From NCBI RefSeq assembly GCF_030296015.1, contig NZ_AP027368.1:62001-126000 (forward strand): DNA of 64,000 nt. The letters are read 5' to 3'. Positions within the stretch are counted from its first letter, which is position 1. Each line of letters begins with the position of its first letter. The position numbers and the translations under genes were made by a program. Below the pieces are notes generated by a model. That model made no database searches. It saw only the letters and a program-made list of their open reading frames with translations, and was not told the origin of the DNA. Positions 7,261 to 16,179 of the stretch are shown one piece after another. Origin of the DNA: Ferrimonas sp. YFM (lineage in GTDB: Bacteria; Pseudomonadota; Gammaproteobacteria; Enterobacterales; Shewanellaceae).

Positions 7261-7875
7261 CTAGAAGTAGAAGCGGGTCTCCAGCAGCAGGCTGTTGGCG
7301 ATCTCGTTGTGTTCGGCCCTCAGGTTGAGGGCAATTTGAGGGGTAGGGTAGAACACCAGGCCGACGCTGGAGTGGTTCCACTGCTTGTCGAACTCCTTGG
7401 CCACCTGGTGGCGAATCTCCAGGTCCAGCTGGTTGGTGAGCTTGCCCCGAATCTGGAAGGCCACCACCGGGGAGATGGAGTACTCCTTCAGGTCACCCTG
7501 ACTCCAGCTGGCCAGGCTGGTGCCGACGCCCACCAGGAAATCCCAGTGTTCGTCCCCGCCAACCCGATAGTCGAGGCGGGCCTGGAAGCGGTTGAGCGCC
7601 GCCTGCTGGTACTGTGAACCCTCCTCCTGCCAGTTCATCTCCGCATTGATGTCCAGCAACCAGCGCTGATTCAGCTGGGCCAGAGCTCCGGCGGAGAGCT
7701 GCATGCCGCTGTCCTCTGTGGCGTGGATCTTGGCCAGGGCAGCGTGGGCGTAATTGTAGTCCACCGGGGTGAGGTAATCATCAAACCAGTTATCCAGCCA
7801 TTGGCACAGGTCTCCGCACATGGCGAAGCCAGGTGCAGGAAGCAGTGCAATCAAGAGGGGGGTGGCACGGATCAC
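7261..7875 (-). CDS. Probable outer-membrane beta-barrel protein, unknown function
   Basis: 204 residues. An N-terminal signal peptide (1-18, ending GFA) is followed by MCGDLCQWLDNWFDDYLTP, with a close cysteine pair, and then by repeated amphipathic strands (for example LLDINAEMNW, FQARLDYRVG, YSISPVVAFQIRG, QLDLEIRHQVA) ending in the aromatic terminus ETRFYF typical of outer-membrane barrels. I do not recognise the family. Single gene facing prlC, with the shared downstream region holding the prlC terminator. Confidence 0.65.
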   Translation of the reverse strand: MIRATPLLIALLPAPGFAMCGDLCQWLDNWFDDYLTPVDYNYAHAALAKIHATEDSGMQLSAGALAQLNQRWLLDINAEMNWQEEGSQYQQAALNRFQARLDYRVGGDEHWDFLVGVGTSLASWSQGDLKEYSISPVVAFQIRGKLTNQLDLEIRHQVAKEFDKQWNHSSVGLVFYPTPQIALNLRAEHNEIANSLLLETRFYF

Positions 7876-8265
7876 AGTGGACTCCTCTGTTGGTGTGACC
7901 CATTGAGTACCTGATCCAGGCGGAAGATAAAAGGAGAGTTTGATGTCGGGTGAACGTTATTCGATCTTGGTCAAATTTTTACCATAACAATTTAAGTTGT
8001 ACCCGGTTAACGTCGATGTAACCCTTATGGCACAAGCCATCTCGCTTGTTTTTTACCTCTTCAGCTGGCAGGGCGAAAGGTGCAGTTCGAATGATATTTT
8101 GACCTGTGTCAGTTTTTTCCGAGAAAGTTTCGCAACCCCTTGTTTCTAATAGGAATGCTTCTGTAAGTGAGATCTATATCTCGGAAGGGGTATCTGGAAT
8201 CTGGTTATATATCCGCATCGTGCCGGTAGCGTGCCGCGCCCTTGGCAAACAGGAGTAAAAGGACG
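7876..8265. other. Divergent intergenic region with possible operator
   Basis: About 390 bp, AT-richer than its surroundings, between the leftward barrel protein and the rightward TetR gene; it must hold both promoters. Near the TetR gene GAGATCTATATCTC (8169-8182) is a 14-bp dyad with 6 of 7 pairs matching, a possible autoregulatory operator. No gene seen. Confidence 0.45.
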
Positions 8266-8982
8266 ATGAGTAAATCAGATTTATACAAGGTTAGGGAAAC
8301 CCGCATTCTGTTGGCTGCCCTGAATACTGCGAGCAGCAAAGGTGCTCTCGACTTTCGTATGGCCGATGTTGCTCGCGCTGCCGAGTGCTCCGTCGGAACC
8401 CTCTACGGCCACTTCATCAGCAAAGAAGATATGATGGCCGCCCTGGTGCAGGTGGGGCTGACTCGCCGTACCGAGTTCGCCAAGCGTCTCTCCGCCCTGG
8501 AGCTGAGTGGTATGGAGCGCTTCGTCAGCTTGCTGGTGCTGGAGCAACAGCGTCTGGCCCATGACGACATCCTGGCTCAACTGGAACTGCTGGTTTGCTA
8601 CAGCGATCTGTGGCGTCGTGCCGCCGATAAGCGTGTGGCAGCCCTGCGAGATGCGTCCGAAGAGTTTGACCGTCAGCTGGAAGAGGCTCTGGTGGCCGCT
8701 GAGAAGGAGGGTTATCGCCTCAACGAAGAGCAGCGTGCCCGTCTGACCGCCCGTGGCCGTGCCGCGGTGCTGGGCAGCCAACTGCAGACCTCTCGCCAGA
8801 CCCTGATGCCATGTGGCGTCATGGCCGGTGATGGTGAGTTCTTCAATGTGCTGGCGGACATTGTCCGTTGTGGCAATGGTCCGGTTCTGGATGGCAACGA
8901 GTGGCTGGGCAAGTGTCAGAACGCCCTGGAACTGGGTCGTGAAATGATCGAACAACCTGTGCTGGGCCAGGTCGCCGCCTGA
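8266..8982 (+). CDS. TetR/AcrR-family transcriptional regulator
   Basis: 238 residues. The N-terminal helix-turn-helix covers about residues 12-58, with [20 protein letters not shown] and [12 protein letters not shown] matching the family pattern. The C-terminal ligand-binding part is all-helical and long, with no recognisable signature, so the effector is unknown. The ATG at 8266 is preferred over an in-frame TTG at 8242 because AAAAGGA lies just upstream. It sits between prlC and rsmJ, which are usually adjacent, so it is probably an insertion into that pair. A strong terminator follows. Confidence 0.88.
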   Translation: MSKSDLYKVRETRILLAALNTASSKGALDFRMADVARAAECSVGTLYGHFISKEDMMAALVQVGLTRRTEFAKRLSALELSGMERFVSLLVLEQQRLAHDDILAQLELLVCYSDLWRRAADKRVAALRDASEEFDRQLEEALVAAEKEGYRLNEEQRARLTARGRAAVLGSQLQTSRQTLMPCGVMAGDGEFFNVLADIVRCGNGPVLDGNEWLGKCQNALELGREMIEQPVLGQVAA

Positions 8983-9000
8983 GTCCCCGCATAGTCGAAT

Positions 9001-9027
9001 AAGCGCGCCAGAGGGCGCGCTTTTTTT
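9001..9027 (+). terminator. Intrinsic terminator of the TetR gene
   Basis: Stem GCGCGCC, loop AGAG, stem GGCGCGC, then seven T. Confidence 0.93.
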
Positions 9028-9082
9028 GTGCCTGTCACTGGCCATGGGTATACTTCCGCCATCGATACTCCCCGGACTGAAC

Positions 9083-9838
9083 ATGTACTCCCTTTATCTG
9101 GACTCACAGGGCGATGACGCCCAGCGACTGCCCGACATCGCCCGCCGTTGGCAGCTTGAGCATAGCGAGACTTCCCTTTTCGCCCTGGGCTTTGAGCAGG
9201 GGAAACTCAGCCTGAGACTCAGGGATGAGCCCAAAACCGGTGCCATCAGTGTGGATCTGGTGTCCGGTGCGGCAGCCCACAGGCGCAAGTTTGGTGGCGG
9301 CCGGGGCCAGGCCATTGCCAAGGCGGTGGGTCTTAAGGGCGGTGTCACGCCCTTGGTGGTGGATGGCACCGCCGGCCTGGGGCGGGACAGCTTTGTGCTG
9401 GCCAGTCTCGGTTGCCGGGTGATCATGGTGGAGCGCCATCCCGTGGTGGCGGCCCTGTTGGAAGATGGTCTGCGTCGGGCCTGCGAGGACAGCGAGATTG
9501 GCCCCTGGGTGTCACAGCGCCTGAGTCTGGCGCCCGGCAACAGCATCGACTCCCTGAGCGCCATCGAAGAGCAGGTGGAGGTGGTCTACCTGGACCCCAT
9601 GTACCCACACCGTGCCAAGTCCGCCCTGGTGAAGAAGGAGATGCGGGTGTTTCAGCAACTGGTGGGCAGCGATGAGGATGCGGATGCCCTGCTGGTGCCG
9701 GCACTCGAGTTGGCTCAAAAGCGGGTGGTGGTGAAGCGGCCCGATTACGCCGAACACCTGGACGGCCGCCAGCCCACCATGGCCATCGAGACTAAGAAAA
9801 ACCGCTTCGACGTCTACGTCAAAGCGGCTTTATCTTAA
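9083..9838 (+). CDS. rsmJ: 16S rRNA (guanine(1516)-N(2))-methyltransferase
   Basis: 251 residues; SAM-dependent methyltransferase that modifies G1516 of 16S rRNA in the small subunit. SAM-binding motif I is [19 protein letters not shown] (about 94-112), the acidic end of strand 2 is MVERHP (about 117-122), and the catalytic motif IV is YLDPMYPHR, the RsmJ form of the (D/N)PPY motif. The ATG at 9083 gives the family length; an upstream in-frame start lies inside the preceding terminator region. Start has only a weak ribosome site (CCCGGA). Confidence 0.93.
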   Translation: MYSLYLDSQGDDAQRLPDIARRWQLEHSETSLFALGFEQGKLSLRLRDEPKTGAISVDLVSGAAAHRRKFGGGRGQAIAKAVGLKGGVTPLVVDGTAGLGRDSFVLASLGCRVIMVERHPVVAALLEDGLRRACEDSEIGPWVSQRLSLAPGNSIDSLSAIEEQVEVVYLDPMYPHRAKSALVKKEMRVFQQLVGSDEDADALLVPALELAQKRVVVKRPDYAEHLDGRQPTMAIETKKNRFDVYVKAALS

Positions 9839-9845
9839 TCTGCGG

Positions 9846-9995
9846 TTAGCGAGGGCTGGTGGGCAAGCGGTCGTACTTGCGACGTCCGAAAACCTGCCGG
9901 CGGTCGCTGCTCTCCTCGCCATCCCTGGGTTGGGTGCGACGGTCTTGATTCTGGCGCCGGTCCTCCCGGCGCCGGTCAAAGGGGAAGCTGTTCAT
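9846..9995 (-). CDS. Small Arg/Asp-rich protein with DRR repeats
   Basis: 49 residues, missed by length-limited gene calling. The start ATG has a near-perfect ribosome site GGAGGT 4 nt upstream. The protein repeats DRR four times (DRRRE, EDRR, QDRR, SDRR) and ends GRRKYDRLPTSPR; 14 of 49 residues are arginine. No signal peptide or membrane segment. Such a strongly basic, disordered sequence suggests nucleic-acid or ribosome binding, but function is unknown. It lies alone on the minus strand between rsmJ and an acetyltransferase gene. Codon third positions are GC-rich like real genes nearby. Confidence 0.6.
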   Translation of the reverse strand: MNSFPFDRRREDRRQNQDRRTQPRDGEESSDRRQVFGRRKYDRLPTSPR

Positions 9996-10076
9996 GGCAC
10001 CTCCACAGCCTGGGCTCGAGCGCCGTACCTATAGATATAGCTGTTTTTACCCAGCTCACAACCTGGAGAGACCCTA

Positions 10077-10490
10077 TTGGCCTCATTAAGCATCGAAGCC
10101 TTATCGGCCCAGGCGCTGCCTCTGGCTGACCGCTTTTATCGTGAGCAGGGCGAAAAGGACCGTTGTCGCCGTCACGATAGGGTGTGGTTTGCTCGAATCG
10201 ATGGGCGGGCGGTGGCGGTGGCCCGCCTCTCTCCCCAGGGGGGCGCACTGCTGCTCAGAGGGGTGTGGGTAGTGCTGGAGTGTCGCCGCCTGGGCGTCGG
10301 GGCCGCCCTGGTGAGTGAGGTGATCAGTCAGGCCAAAGAGCCAGTGTGGTGTTTCACCCAGCCAGATCTGATGGCCTGGTACCTGTCTCTGGGCTTTCAA
10401 CAGGTCGAATCCCTTCCCGAGACACAGGCCGCTATGTTGGCGGCCTATCGTCGCAGTCGTTCTTCGCTGCAGGCCCTGCGTTATTCCTGA
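10077..10490 (+). CDS. GNAT-family N-acetyltransferase
   Basis: 137 residues, a minimal GNAT domain. [30 protein letters not shown] (about 51-80) holds strand 4 and the acetyl-CoA pyrophosphate loop (R-R-L-G-V-G-A); [11 protein letters not shown] (about 102-112) is the family's final motif. Substrate unknown. It starts at TTG with GGAGAG about 8 nt upstream. Its end overlaps the end of the convergent chemoreceptor gene by 10 bp. Confidence 0.82.
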   Translation: MASLSIEALSAQALPLADRFYREQGEKDRCRRHDRVWFARIDGRAVAVARLSPQGGALLLRGVWVVLECRRLGVGAALVSEVISQAKEPVWCFTQPDLMAWYLSLGFQQVESLPETQAAMLAAYRRSRSSLQALRYS

Positions 10491-12415
10491 GCCTTGAGAA
10501 TGGCTTCGATGCTGCTGGCCTGGTTGGCCACCGCATCGGCGATGGCCCGGTTGCGCTCCAGCGCCGCCTGGCTTTGATGGTTCAGTGAAGACATCTGGGC
10601 GTCGAACTCCCTGAGTTGCTCCGCCTGCTGGTGGGCGTTGACTGACGACTGTCTGGAGGCGACGGCCGCCTGTTCCGCCTGAGTCCTGGCGCTTTCCAAT
10701 TTTGTTTTCAGCAGCTCGGTCTGACTCACCTGGTGAGTGGCGGCCTCGCGGATCTGGGTCATATGATTCTGCAGGTTGTCCTTGGCACTGTTGAGCTGAT
10801 TAAGGATGGCGAGGATCTCCTGCAGGGAACTCTGGGTGCGGGTGGAGAGATTACGCACTTCGTCGGCCACCACGGCAAAGCCGCGGCCCTGTTCGCCGGC
10901 CCTGGCCGCCTCGATGGCGGCGTTCAGCGCCAGCAGGTTGGTCTGCTCGGCGATGCCGCTGATGGTGTCCAGGATGGCGGTGACATCGGTCACCGAGCTG
11001 CTCAGGTTGGCCAGGGACTGCTGACTGACGTCGATCTCCTCGCTGGTTTGCTGAGACAGCTGGCTCAGGTTTCCGAGCTGGTTCAGGCCCTGGGTCATGG
11101 CCAGATCGGTCTTCTTGGCACCGTCGGCCACGGCGCCGGAGGCGCTGTCCACCTCTTTGGCCAAACGCTCCAGTACCCGGGAAGACTCGCGGGCCTGCTG
11201 AACATCCGCCTGTTGCTCCGAGGCCATGGAAGCGACGGCGGTGATCTCCTGCACCAGAGATTGCAGTCGGCCTGAGACCTCCTCCATCTGCTGTTGAGCC
11301 TGGTTGTCCCGTTGCGCCATCTGGCGCAGAAGCTGATTAAACTGCAGGGCCACCTGATTGGTTTCTGCCGAGCTGGAGGTGGTGTCCATGGCGTCCCGGC
11401 GGCCGCTCTGCACCAGTTTGGTGAAGGCGGCCAGCAGTTTCTCCAGTGGACGCACCACGATGCGGTGCTGTACCCAGGCCATCGCCAGGGCCAGGATCAC
11501 CAGGGCGAGGCTGATGCCGATCATCAGGGAGTTGAGTTGCAGCTTGATCGTTTCCGCCTGGGCCAGGCGAGCCTGCTCCAGGGCTTCCAGGCTGTTCTGC
11601 ATCTGAATCATGTCGTCACTGAGGGCGGTGCGCATGGCTCTGAGACTGGCCAGGGTCGCCTCGGTGTTGGCCAGCTCCTGGCGATAGCGGCGGGCCAGGC
11701 TGACCAGTTCGCCCTGGTACTCTTCCCCAGGGTCTTCGGCATCCTCTTCATCCAGGAGGAAATTGTCTTCCATCTCTTCGCCAGATTCTGCGGTTAACCC
11801 AAGTAGAGGCAGGGTGTCCAATCGGTTGGCCCAGGCCTCCAGATCCTGCAGGGACTGGGGGTTTACCTGATCGCCCCGGGTCAGTTTGTTCAGGGTGGAA
11901 TCGGTGGCCAGGGCATACACCAGTTGCGGCAGCTCCAGAGAGGCACTGAGCAGAGCGTCGGCCGCCTGTGGGTTTTCGCTGCGGCCCTCCTGGGCATACT
12001 GACCCAGATAGCGGGCGTAGGAGAGCAGATTGCGCTCCGCATTGTTCAGAAGGCCTCGTGGGTCGCCTGCCAGCTTGCCGGCGCCGCGGTAATCACTGTC
12101 CAGCCTGGTCCCAAACTGCAGCAGCAGTGCTCTCGGTGCCTGAGTCAGATCATCGGGGAAGCTGTCCAGGTGTGCCAACAATGCCTGGGCACCTTTGCCG
12201 GATTCGGAGAGCATCTGGGCATTGCCCTGGGACAGGTAGAGGTTGACCGGTTCCAGGAGTTGCATTTTGAACGCCTGGTAAAGCTGGGCACTGGCCAGAG
12301 CCTGCTGATCCAGGCGTTCTCGCTGCTGATTGCTGTAGAGCTGGGCCACCAACAGGACTGCGGCGGCCAACAGGAGAAGAGCCGAACTGATCAGAGCATG
12401 AGTCTTTGTTTTCAT
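10481..12415 (-). CDS. Methyl-accepting chemotaxis protein
   Basis: 644-residue inner-membrane chemoreceptor. Transmembrane 1 is about residues 8-27; the periplasmic sensor of about 265 residues has an acidic stretch [12 protein letters not shown] and no recognised fold, probably helical; transmembrane 2 is about 294-314, followed by a HAMP-like linker. The cytoplasmic signalling hairpin carries [20 protein letters not shown] and [18 protein letters not shown], the conserved tip contacting CheA/CheW. No CheR-tethering pentapeptide at the C-terminus (ends ILKAQE). Ligand unknown. Divergent from a diguanylate cyclase, so both may respond to related cues (inference). Confidence 0.94.
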   Translation of the reverse strand: MKTKTHALISSALLLLAAAVLLVAQLYSNQQRERLDQQALASAQLYQAFKMQLLEPVNLYLSQGNAQMLSESGKGAQALLAHLDSFPDDLTQAPRALLLQFGTRLDSDYRGAGKLAGDPRGLLNNAERNLLSYARYLGQYAQEGRSENPQAADALLSASLELPQLVYALATDSTLNKLTRGDQVNPQSLQDLEAWANRLDTLPLLGLTAESGEEMEDNFLLDEEDAEDPGEEYQGELVSLARRYRQELANTEATLASLRAMRTALSDDMIQMQNSLEALEQARLAQAETIKLQLNSLMIGISLALVILALAMAWVQHRIVVRPLEKLLAAFTKLVQSGRRDAMDTTSSSAETNQVALQFNQLLRQMAQRDNQAQQQMEEVSGRLQSLVQEITAVASMASEQQADVQQARESSRVLERLAKEVDSASGAVADGAKKTDLAMTQGLNQLGNLSQLSQQTSEEIDVSQQSLANLSSSVTDVTAILDTISGIAEQTNLLALNAAIEAARAGEQGRGFAVVADEVRNLSTRTQSSLQEILAILNQLNSAKDNLQNHMTQIREAATHQVSQTELLKTKLESARTQAEQAAVASRQSSVNAHQQAEQLREFDAQMSSLNHQSQAALERNRAIADAVANQASSIEAILKAQE

Positions 12416-12553
12416 TAGTGATTTCTTCTCTGCATGGGCAAGCGCAGTTTACGAAACTTTAATGACAACGGTGTTACATCGGCACTCTTGGGGAAACTCT
12501 CTATACTTACAATAAGTTGGCCATGGATGGTCGCGACCCCACATGGATGAGTC

Positions 12554-14188
12554 ATGTTCAAATCCTCAGTTAGTCTCTGGCAACCCCTGGCGTTGATGGT
12601 GGTGATCCTCAGTGTATTGATGGTGTTCCTTACCCAGGTGTTTGAGTCCCAGATTCGACAGATGCATCAGGCAAGGTTGCAGCAACTGGCACACATCGGT
12701 GCCGGATTGGTGCTTCACAGCGGTTACTCTGAAGAGGCGTTGCAGACAGGCGTGCTGGCTCAGATGTTGGAAGGCAGCCAAGCCCGATTGCAGGTTCTGG
12801 ACGATACCGGCCAGGTAGTGCTGGACTCCAGGGGTGAGAGGGGAGGACGCATACCCGTTACCTTCCCTGAGCTGAAGCAGGCCATGACCAATGGCATCGG
12901 CGCTGCTTTGCGACACGAAGCGTCCCTCGGAGAGGTGTATTTCCTGGCTTTGTCCCTGAACCAGGGAGGTCAGAACCGCCTGATTCGCATCTCTGAACCC
13001 AATTCCGTACTGACCGGGATCCTTATGTCTCTCAGGTTCTGGGTATTGTTGACCTGGATGCTGGGGCTGTTTGTGGTACTGGCTTTCTGGCGTTGGTTGA
13101 GGTTTACCCTTGAAAATGGCCGGCGGGATGCGGCCGCCAGTCAGGAGATCCAGGTGGTTGCACGAACCCGGGATCTGGCGATGTTACAGCGGTTGGGCAG
13201 CCTGATGTCCGCCTGCACGACTGTGCGTGCTGCTTGCAAGGTGATGGAGCCCATCGCCGAGCAGCTGCTGCCCGGAGCCCGGGGCAGCATTGCACTTATT
13301 CGCTCCAGTCGGGGGCTGGAGATGGTGACCAACTGGGGAGGAAACTGGCCCGGTCCCAGTGAGTTTGGCTCAGAGGAGTGCTGGGCACTGCTCAAGGGCA
13401 ACACCCACCTGAGCTGCGACGAGGGAGTTGAGATTCATTGTGAGCATCAGACTCAGCCGGGCAGTCAGCTCTGCATTCCGTTGTTGGCTCAGGGGGAGGC
13501 CCTCGGGGTGCTCAGCCTGATGTTTACCGACGAGGTGCAGATGCTGGCAGGCAGGGCGGTGGCCGAATCCATGGCGGAGCAAGTGGGGTTGGCTCTGGCT
13601 AACATTCGCCTGAGAGACAATCTCAAGGAGCAGGCGATTCGCGATCCCCTCTCCGGCCTGTTCAATCGCCGCCATATGCTGGAGTTTCTCGAGGCGCAAC
13701 TGGCCCTCAGTGAGCGTCGCCAGGAGCCGCTGTCCATGCTGATGATGGACATCGACCACTTTAAGAAGTTTAACGATACCTTCGGCCATGACTCCGGCGA
13801 CTTTGTGATCCAGCGGGTGGCCAAGGAGTTGACCGAACTGGTGCGCAAATCGGATCTGGTGTGTCGTTACGGAGGAGAGGAGTTGGTGGTGATCTGCCCG
13901 GATACCGACGCATCAGGGGCACTGGACCTGGCTAACAAGCTGATCTCTTCGGTGGCGGCATTGGAACTCAGCCACAATGGTCAGGCATTGGGGCGGGTCA
14001 CCCTGTCCGCCGGCGTCAGCTGTACCGAGGGCAATCCGGTCTCCCTGGAGCTGTTGATGAAGATGGCGGATGAGGCGCTCTACAGCGCCAAACAGAAGGG
14101 GCGCAATCGTGTCGAGGTGGCCGAGGGGTTGCTGCCCCAGGTGCTGGCCTCATTGAATTTACCTGCTCAAACCACTGAACCCGGTTGA
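12554..14188 (+). CDS. Membrane-bound diguanylate cyclase with GAF-like and GGDEF domains
   Basis: 544 residues. Two transmembrane segments (about 11-30 and 158-178) enclose a periplasmic domain of about 125 residues. A GAF-like region spans about 205-355, then the GGDEF domain (about 365-530) with DPLSGLFNRRHM, MMDIDHFKKFNDTFGHDSGD and the catalytic YGGEEL (439-444), an accepted active-site variant; cyclic-di-GMP synthesis is expected. The product inhibitory site RxxD is not obvious: residues before the active site read RKSD (R-K-S-D), which fits RxxD five residues upstream of YGGEE, so feedback inhibition is possible. Divergent from the chemoreceptor gene. Confidence 0.93.
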   Translation: MFKSSVSLWQPLALMVVILSVLMVFLTQVFESQIRQMHQARLQQLAHIGAGLVLHSGYSEEALQTGVLAQMLEGSQARLQVLDDTGQVVLDSRGERGGRIPVTFPELKQAMTNGIGAALRHEASLGEVYFLALSLNQGGQNRLIRISEPNSVLTGILMSLRFWVLLTWMLGLFVVLAFWRWLRFTLENGRRDAAASQEIQVVARTRDLAMLQRLGSLMSACTTVRAACKVMEPIAEQLLPGARGSIALIRSSRGLEMVTNWGGNWPGPSEFGSEECWALLKGNTHLSCDEGVEIHCEHQTQPGSQLCIPLLAQGEALGVLSLMFTDEVQMLAGRAVAESMAEQVGLALANIRLRDNLKEQAIRDPLSGLFNRRHMLEFLEAQLALSERRQEPLSMLMMDIDHFKKFNDTFGHDSGDFVIQRVAKELTELVRKSDLVCRYGGEELVVICPDTDASGALDLANKLISSVAALELSHNGQALGRVTLSAGVSCTEGNPVSLELLMKMADEALYSAKQKGRNRVEVAEGLLPQVLASLNLPAQTTEPG

Positions 14189-14249
14189 TATTTGATGCGT
14201 AACTAAGAACAATGTCACCAGTTGTTGTTGAAACCGGAGATCCCTACCC

Positions 14250-14783
14250 ATGCTATCGAAGACCATGATCGACAAGCTCAATGAGCAGATTAACCTGGAG
14301 TTTTTCTCCTCCAACCTCTACCTGCAGATGAGTGCCTGGTGTGAGGACAAGGGGTTCGAAGGGGCCGCCGAGTTCCTGAGGGATCACGCCGACGAGGAGA
14401 TGCAGCACATGCGTCGCCTGTTCACCTACGTCAGCGAAGCCGGCGGCCTGCCGATGATCGGTCAGATTGAAGCGCCAGACCACAACTTCGAATCTCTGGC
14501 GGACATCTTCGCCAAGACCTATGAGCACGAGCAGCTGGTGACCCGCAGCATCAACGATCTGGCCCACACCGCCTTCTCCACCCAGGACTACTCCACCTTC
14601 AACTTCCTGCAGTGGTATGTGGCCGAGCAGCACGAAGAGGAGAAGTTGTTCAAGTCTGTTCTGGACAAGCTGACCCTGGTGGGCGACAGCGGACAGGGCC
14701 TGTACATGATCGACAAGGAGCTGGCGCAGCTGGCCCAGCAAGAGGGCGGCAGCATCATGCACGACGCCGAAGGCGGCGCCTAA
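14250..14783 (+). CDS. ftnA: Non-haem ferritin
   Basis: 177-residue iron-storage protein forming a 24-mer shell in the cytosol. Ferroxidase ligands are visible: Glu17 in [15 protein letters not shown], Glu50 and His53 in HADEEMQHM, Glu94 in KTYEHEQ, and Gln/Glu in [11 protein letters not shown]. Length and pattern match E. coli FtnA and not bacterioferritin (no haem Met). Ribosome site GGAGA upstream. Single gene downstream of the diguanylate cyclase, separated by 61 bp. Confidence 0.95.
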   Translation: MLSKTMIDKLNEQINLEFFSSNLYLQMSAWCEDKGFEGAAEFLRDHADEEMQHMRRLFTYVSEAGGLPMIGQIEAPDHNFESLADIFAKTYEHEQLVTRSINDLAHTAFSTQDYSTFNFLQWYVAEQHEEEKLFKSVLDKLTLVGDSGQGLYMIDKELAQLAQQEGGSIMHDAEGGA

Positions 14784-14857
14784 GCACGCGCTCTGTTCAC
14801 AGACTTTTTCTTCAGACTGTGGTGCAATGGCCATGAGCTAAACCCCACGGAGCCACC

Positions 14858-16171
14858 ATGCCACAGTCTCTTCCCGCCCGGACGCTGATCCTGTTCGGGC
14901 TGGTTAACCTTCCCCTCTCCATGCTGATGTCGCCCACGGCGGCGATTCTGCCCAATTTCTATATCGAGCACACGGCGGTAACCCTGGGGATGATGGCCAC
15001 AGTCACCCTGGTATCTCGCTTGTTCGATGGTTTTACCGATCCCATTATTGGGGTGCTGTCGGATCGGCTGGGTTCCCGCAAGCCCCTGATGCTGGTAGGC
15101 GCCCTGGTGTGTGCCCTGGCGGTGTGGCAGCTGTTCAGACCGGCCCCGGAGGCGGGCCTGGGTTACCTGCTGGGGTGGTATCTGTTGCTGGCGTTGGGCT
15201 GGACCCTGGTGGAGATTCCTCATTCGGCCATGGCGGCGGAACTCAACAGGGATTATCAGCAGCGCAATCGCATCTCCATGTGGCGGCAGATCCTCGGCTT
15301 TGCCGGAGGGGTGCTGTTTATGGCGTCCCCTATGCTGCTGGGTCAGGGCAAGTCTTTCACCCCTGAGGTGATGGCGGCGTTGGCCGCCTTCGTCGCCCTG
15401 ACTCTGCCCCTGACCCTGGTGTGGATGTGCTGGCGGGTGCCTGAGCCCAAGGTCCATGGCCAGCATCGAATTCGCCCAGGTGACATGCTGCAGGTGCTCA
15501 GGACTCTGCCCTGGCTGCGTCACTTCCTGTTGACTCAGGTGCTGTTTGGCCTGGCCACCGGCGCCGTCTCCTCCCTGTTTGTCATCTACGCCAGTCAGTA
15601 TCTTGAGCTGGGGGATTCCATCGCCCGGATCGCCGTGCCCATGACCCTGGCCATGGTCCTGTCCATGCCCCTGTGGTTGCAGCTGCTCAAGCGGGTGGAC
15701 AAACACAGGCTGTGGGCGGTGTCGGCGCCGGGGATGATGGCGTTGTTGCTGGTGATCATCAACATCGAGCCTGGCCCATCGGCCCTGATGCCCATGACGA
15801 TCACCATGACCCTGTTTGGGTCGATGATGGGGCTGTCTGCCCTGGTGCTGCCCTCCATGTTGGGGGATCTGGTGGATGCGGATCTGGTGCACAATGGCCG
15901 GGACAGGGCGGGGATCCTCTTTGCCTTTCAGGCCCTGGTGGTCAAGCTTAATCAGGGAGTGGGCGGCGCCATCGGCCTGAGCATTCCCGTCTGGTTTGGC
16001 TTCAGCGCCGAGGGCGCCCTGACCGACTCGGCGGTGACCGGCCTCAAGCTGGCCTTTGCCGGCTGGCCCTGCCTGTTGCTGGCCCCCATGGTGGTGCTGG
16101 CCTGGCGCTATCCGCTGGATCGCAAGACCCATTCAGAATTGGGCGCTACAATGACGGCCTCAAACAGTTAG
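14858..16171 (+). CDS. MFS transporter, MelB/GPH-like sugar–cation symporter family
   Basis: 437-residue inner-membrane protein with about twelve hydrophobic segments. GFTDPIIGVLSDRLGSRKPLML (about 54-75) is the hallmark loop 2-3 motif of the MFS_2 (glycoside-pentoside-hexuronide) family, with the conserved aspartates for cation coupling. LGWTLVEIPHSAMAAEL (about 113-129) is the matching helix 4-5 segment. Substrate not known; many marine homologues are simply called MFS transporters. Its stop codon is followed after 8 nt by the Sel1 gene, suggesting co-transcription. Ribosome site GGAG upstream. Confidence 0.88.
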   Translation: MPQSLPARTLILFGLVNLPLSMLMSPTAAILPNFYIEHTAVTLGMMATVTLVSRLFDGFTDPIIGVLSDRLGSRKPLMLVGALVCALAVWQLFRPAPEAGLGYLLGWYLLLALGWTLVEIPHSAMAAELNRDYQQRNRISMWRQILGFAGGVLFMASPMLLGQGKSFTPEVMAALAAFVALTLPLTLVWMCWRVPEPKVHGQHRIRPGDMLQVLRTLPWLRHFLLTQVLFGLATGAVSSLFVIYASQYLELGDSIARIAVPMTLAMVLSMPLWLQLLKRVDKHRLWAVSAPGMMALLLVIINIEPGPSALMPMTITMTLFGSMMGLSALVLPSMLGDLVDADLVHNGRDRAGILFAFQALVVKLNQGVGGAIGLSIPVWFGFSAEGALTDSAVTGLKLAFAGWPCLLLAPMVVLAWRYPLDRKTHSELGATMTASNS

Positions 16172-16179
16172 GAGACACC

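Noticed and set aside
5426-7381. Open frame of 651 codons opposite prlC
   Set aside because: Mirror of prlC codon use; prlC has its zinc motif and family length.
14780-16132. Long His/Gln-rich frame opposite the MFS gene
   Set aside because: Low-complexity shadow of a membrane-protein gene.
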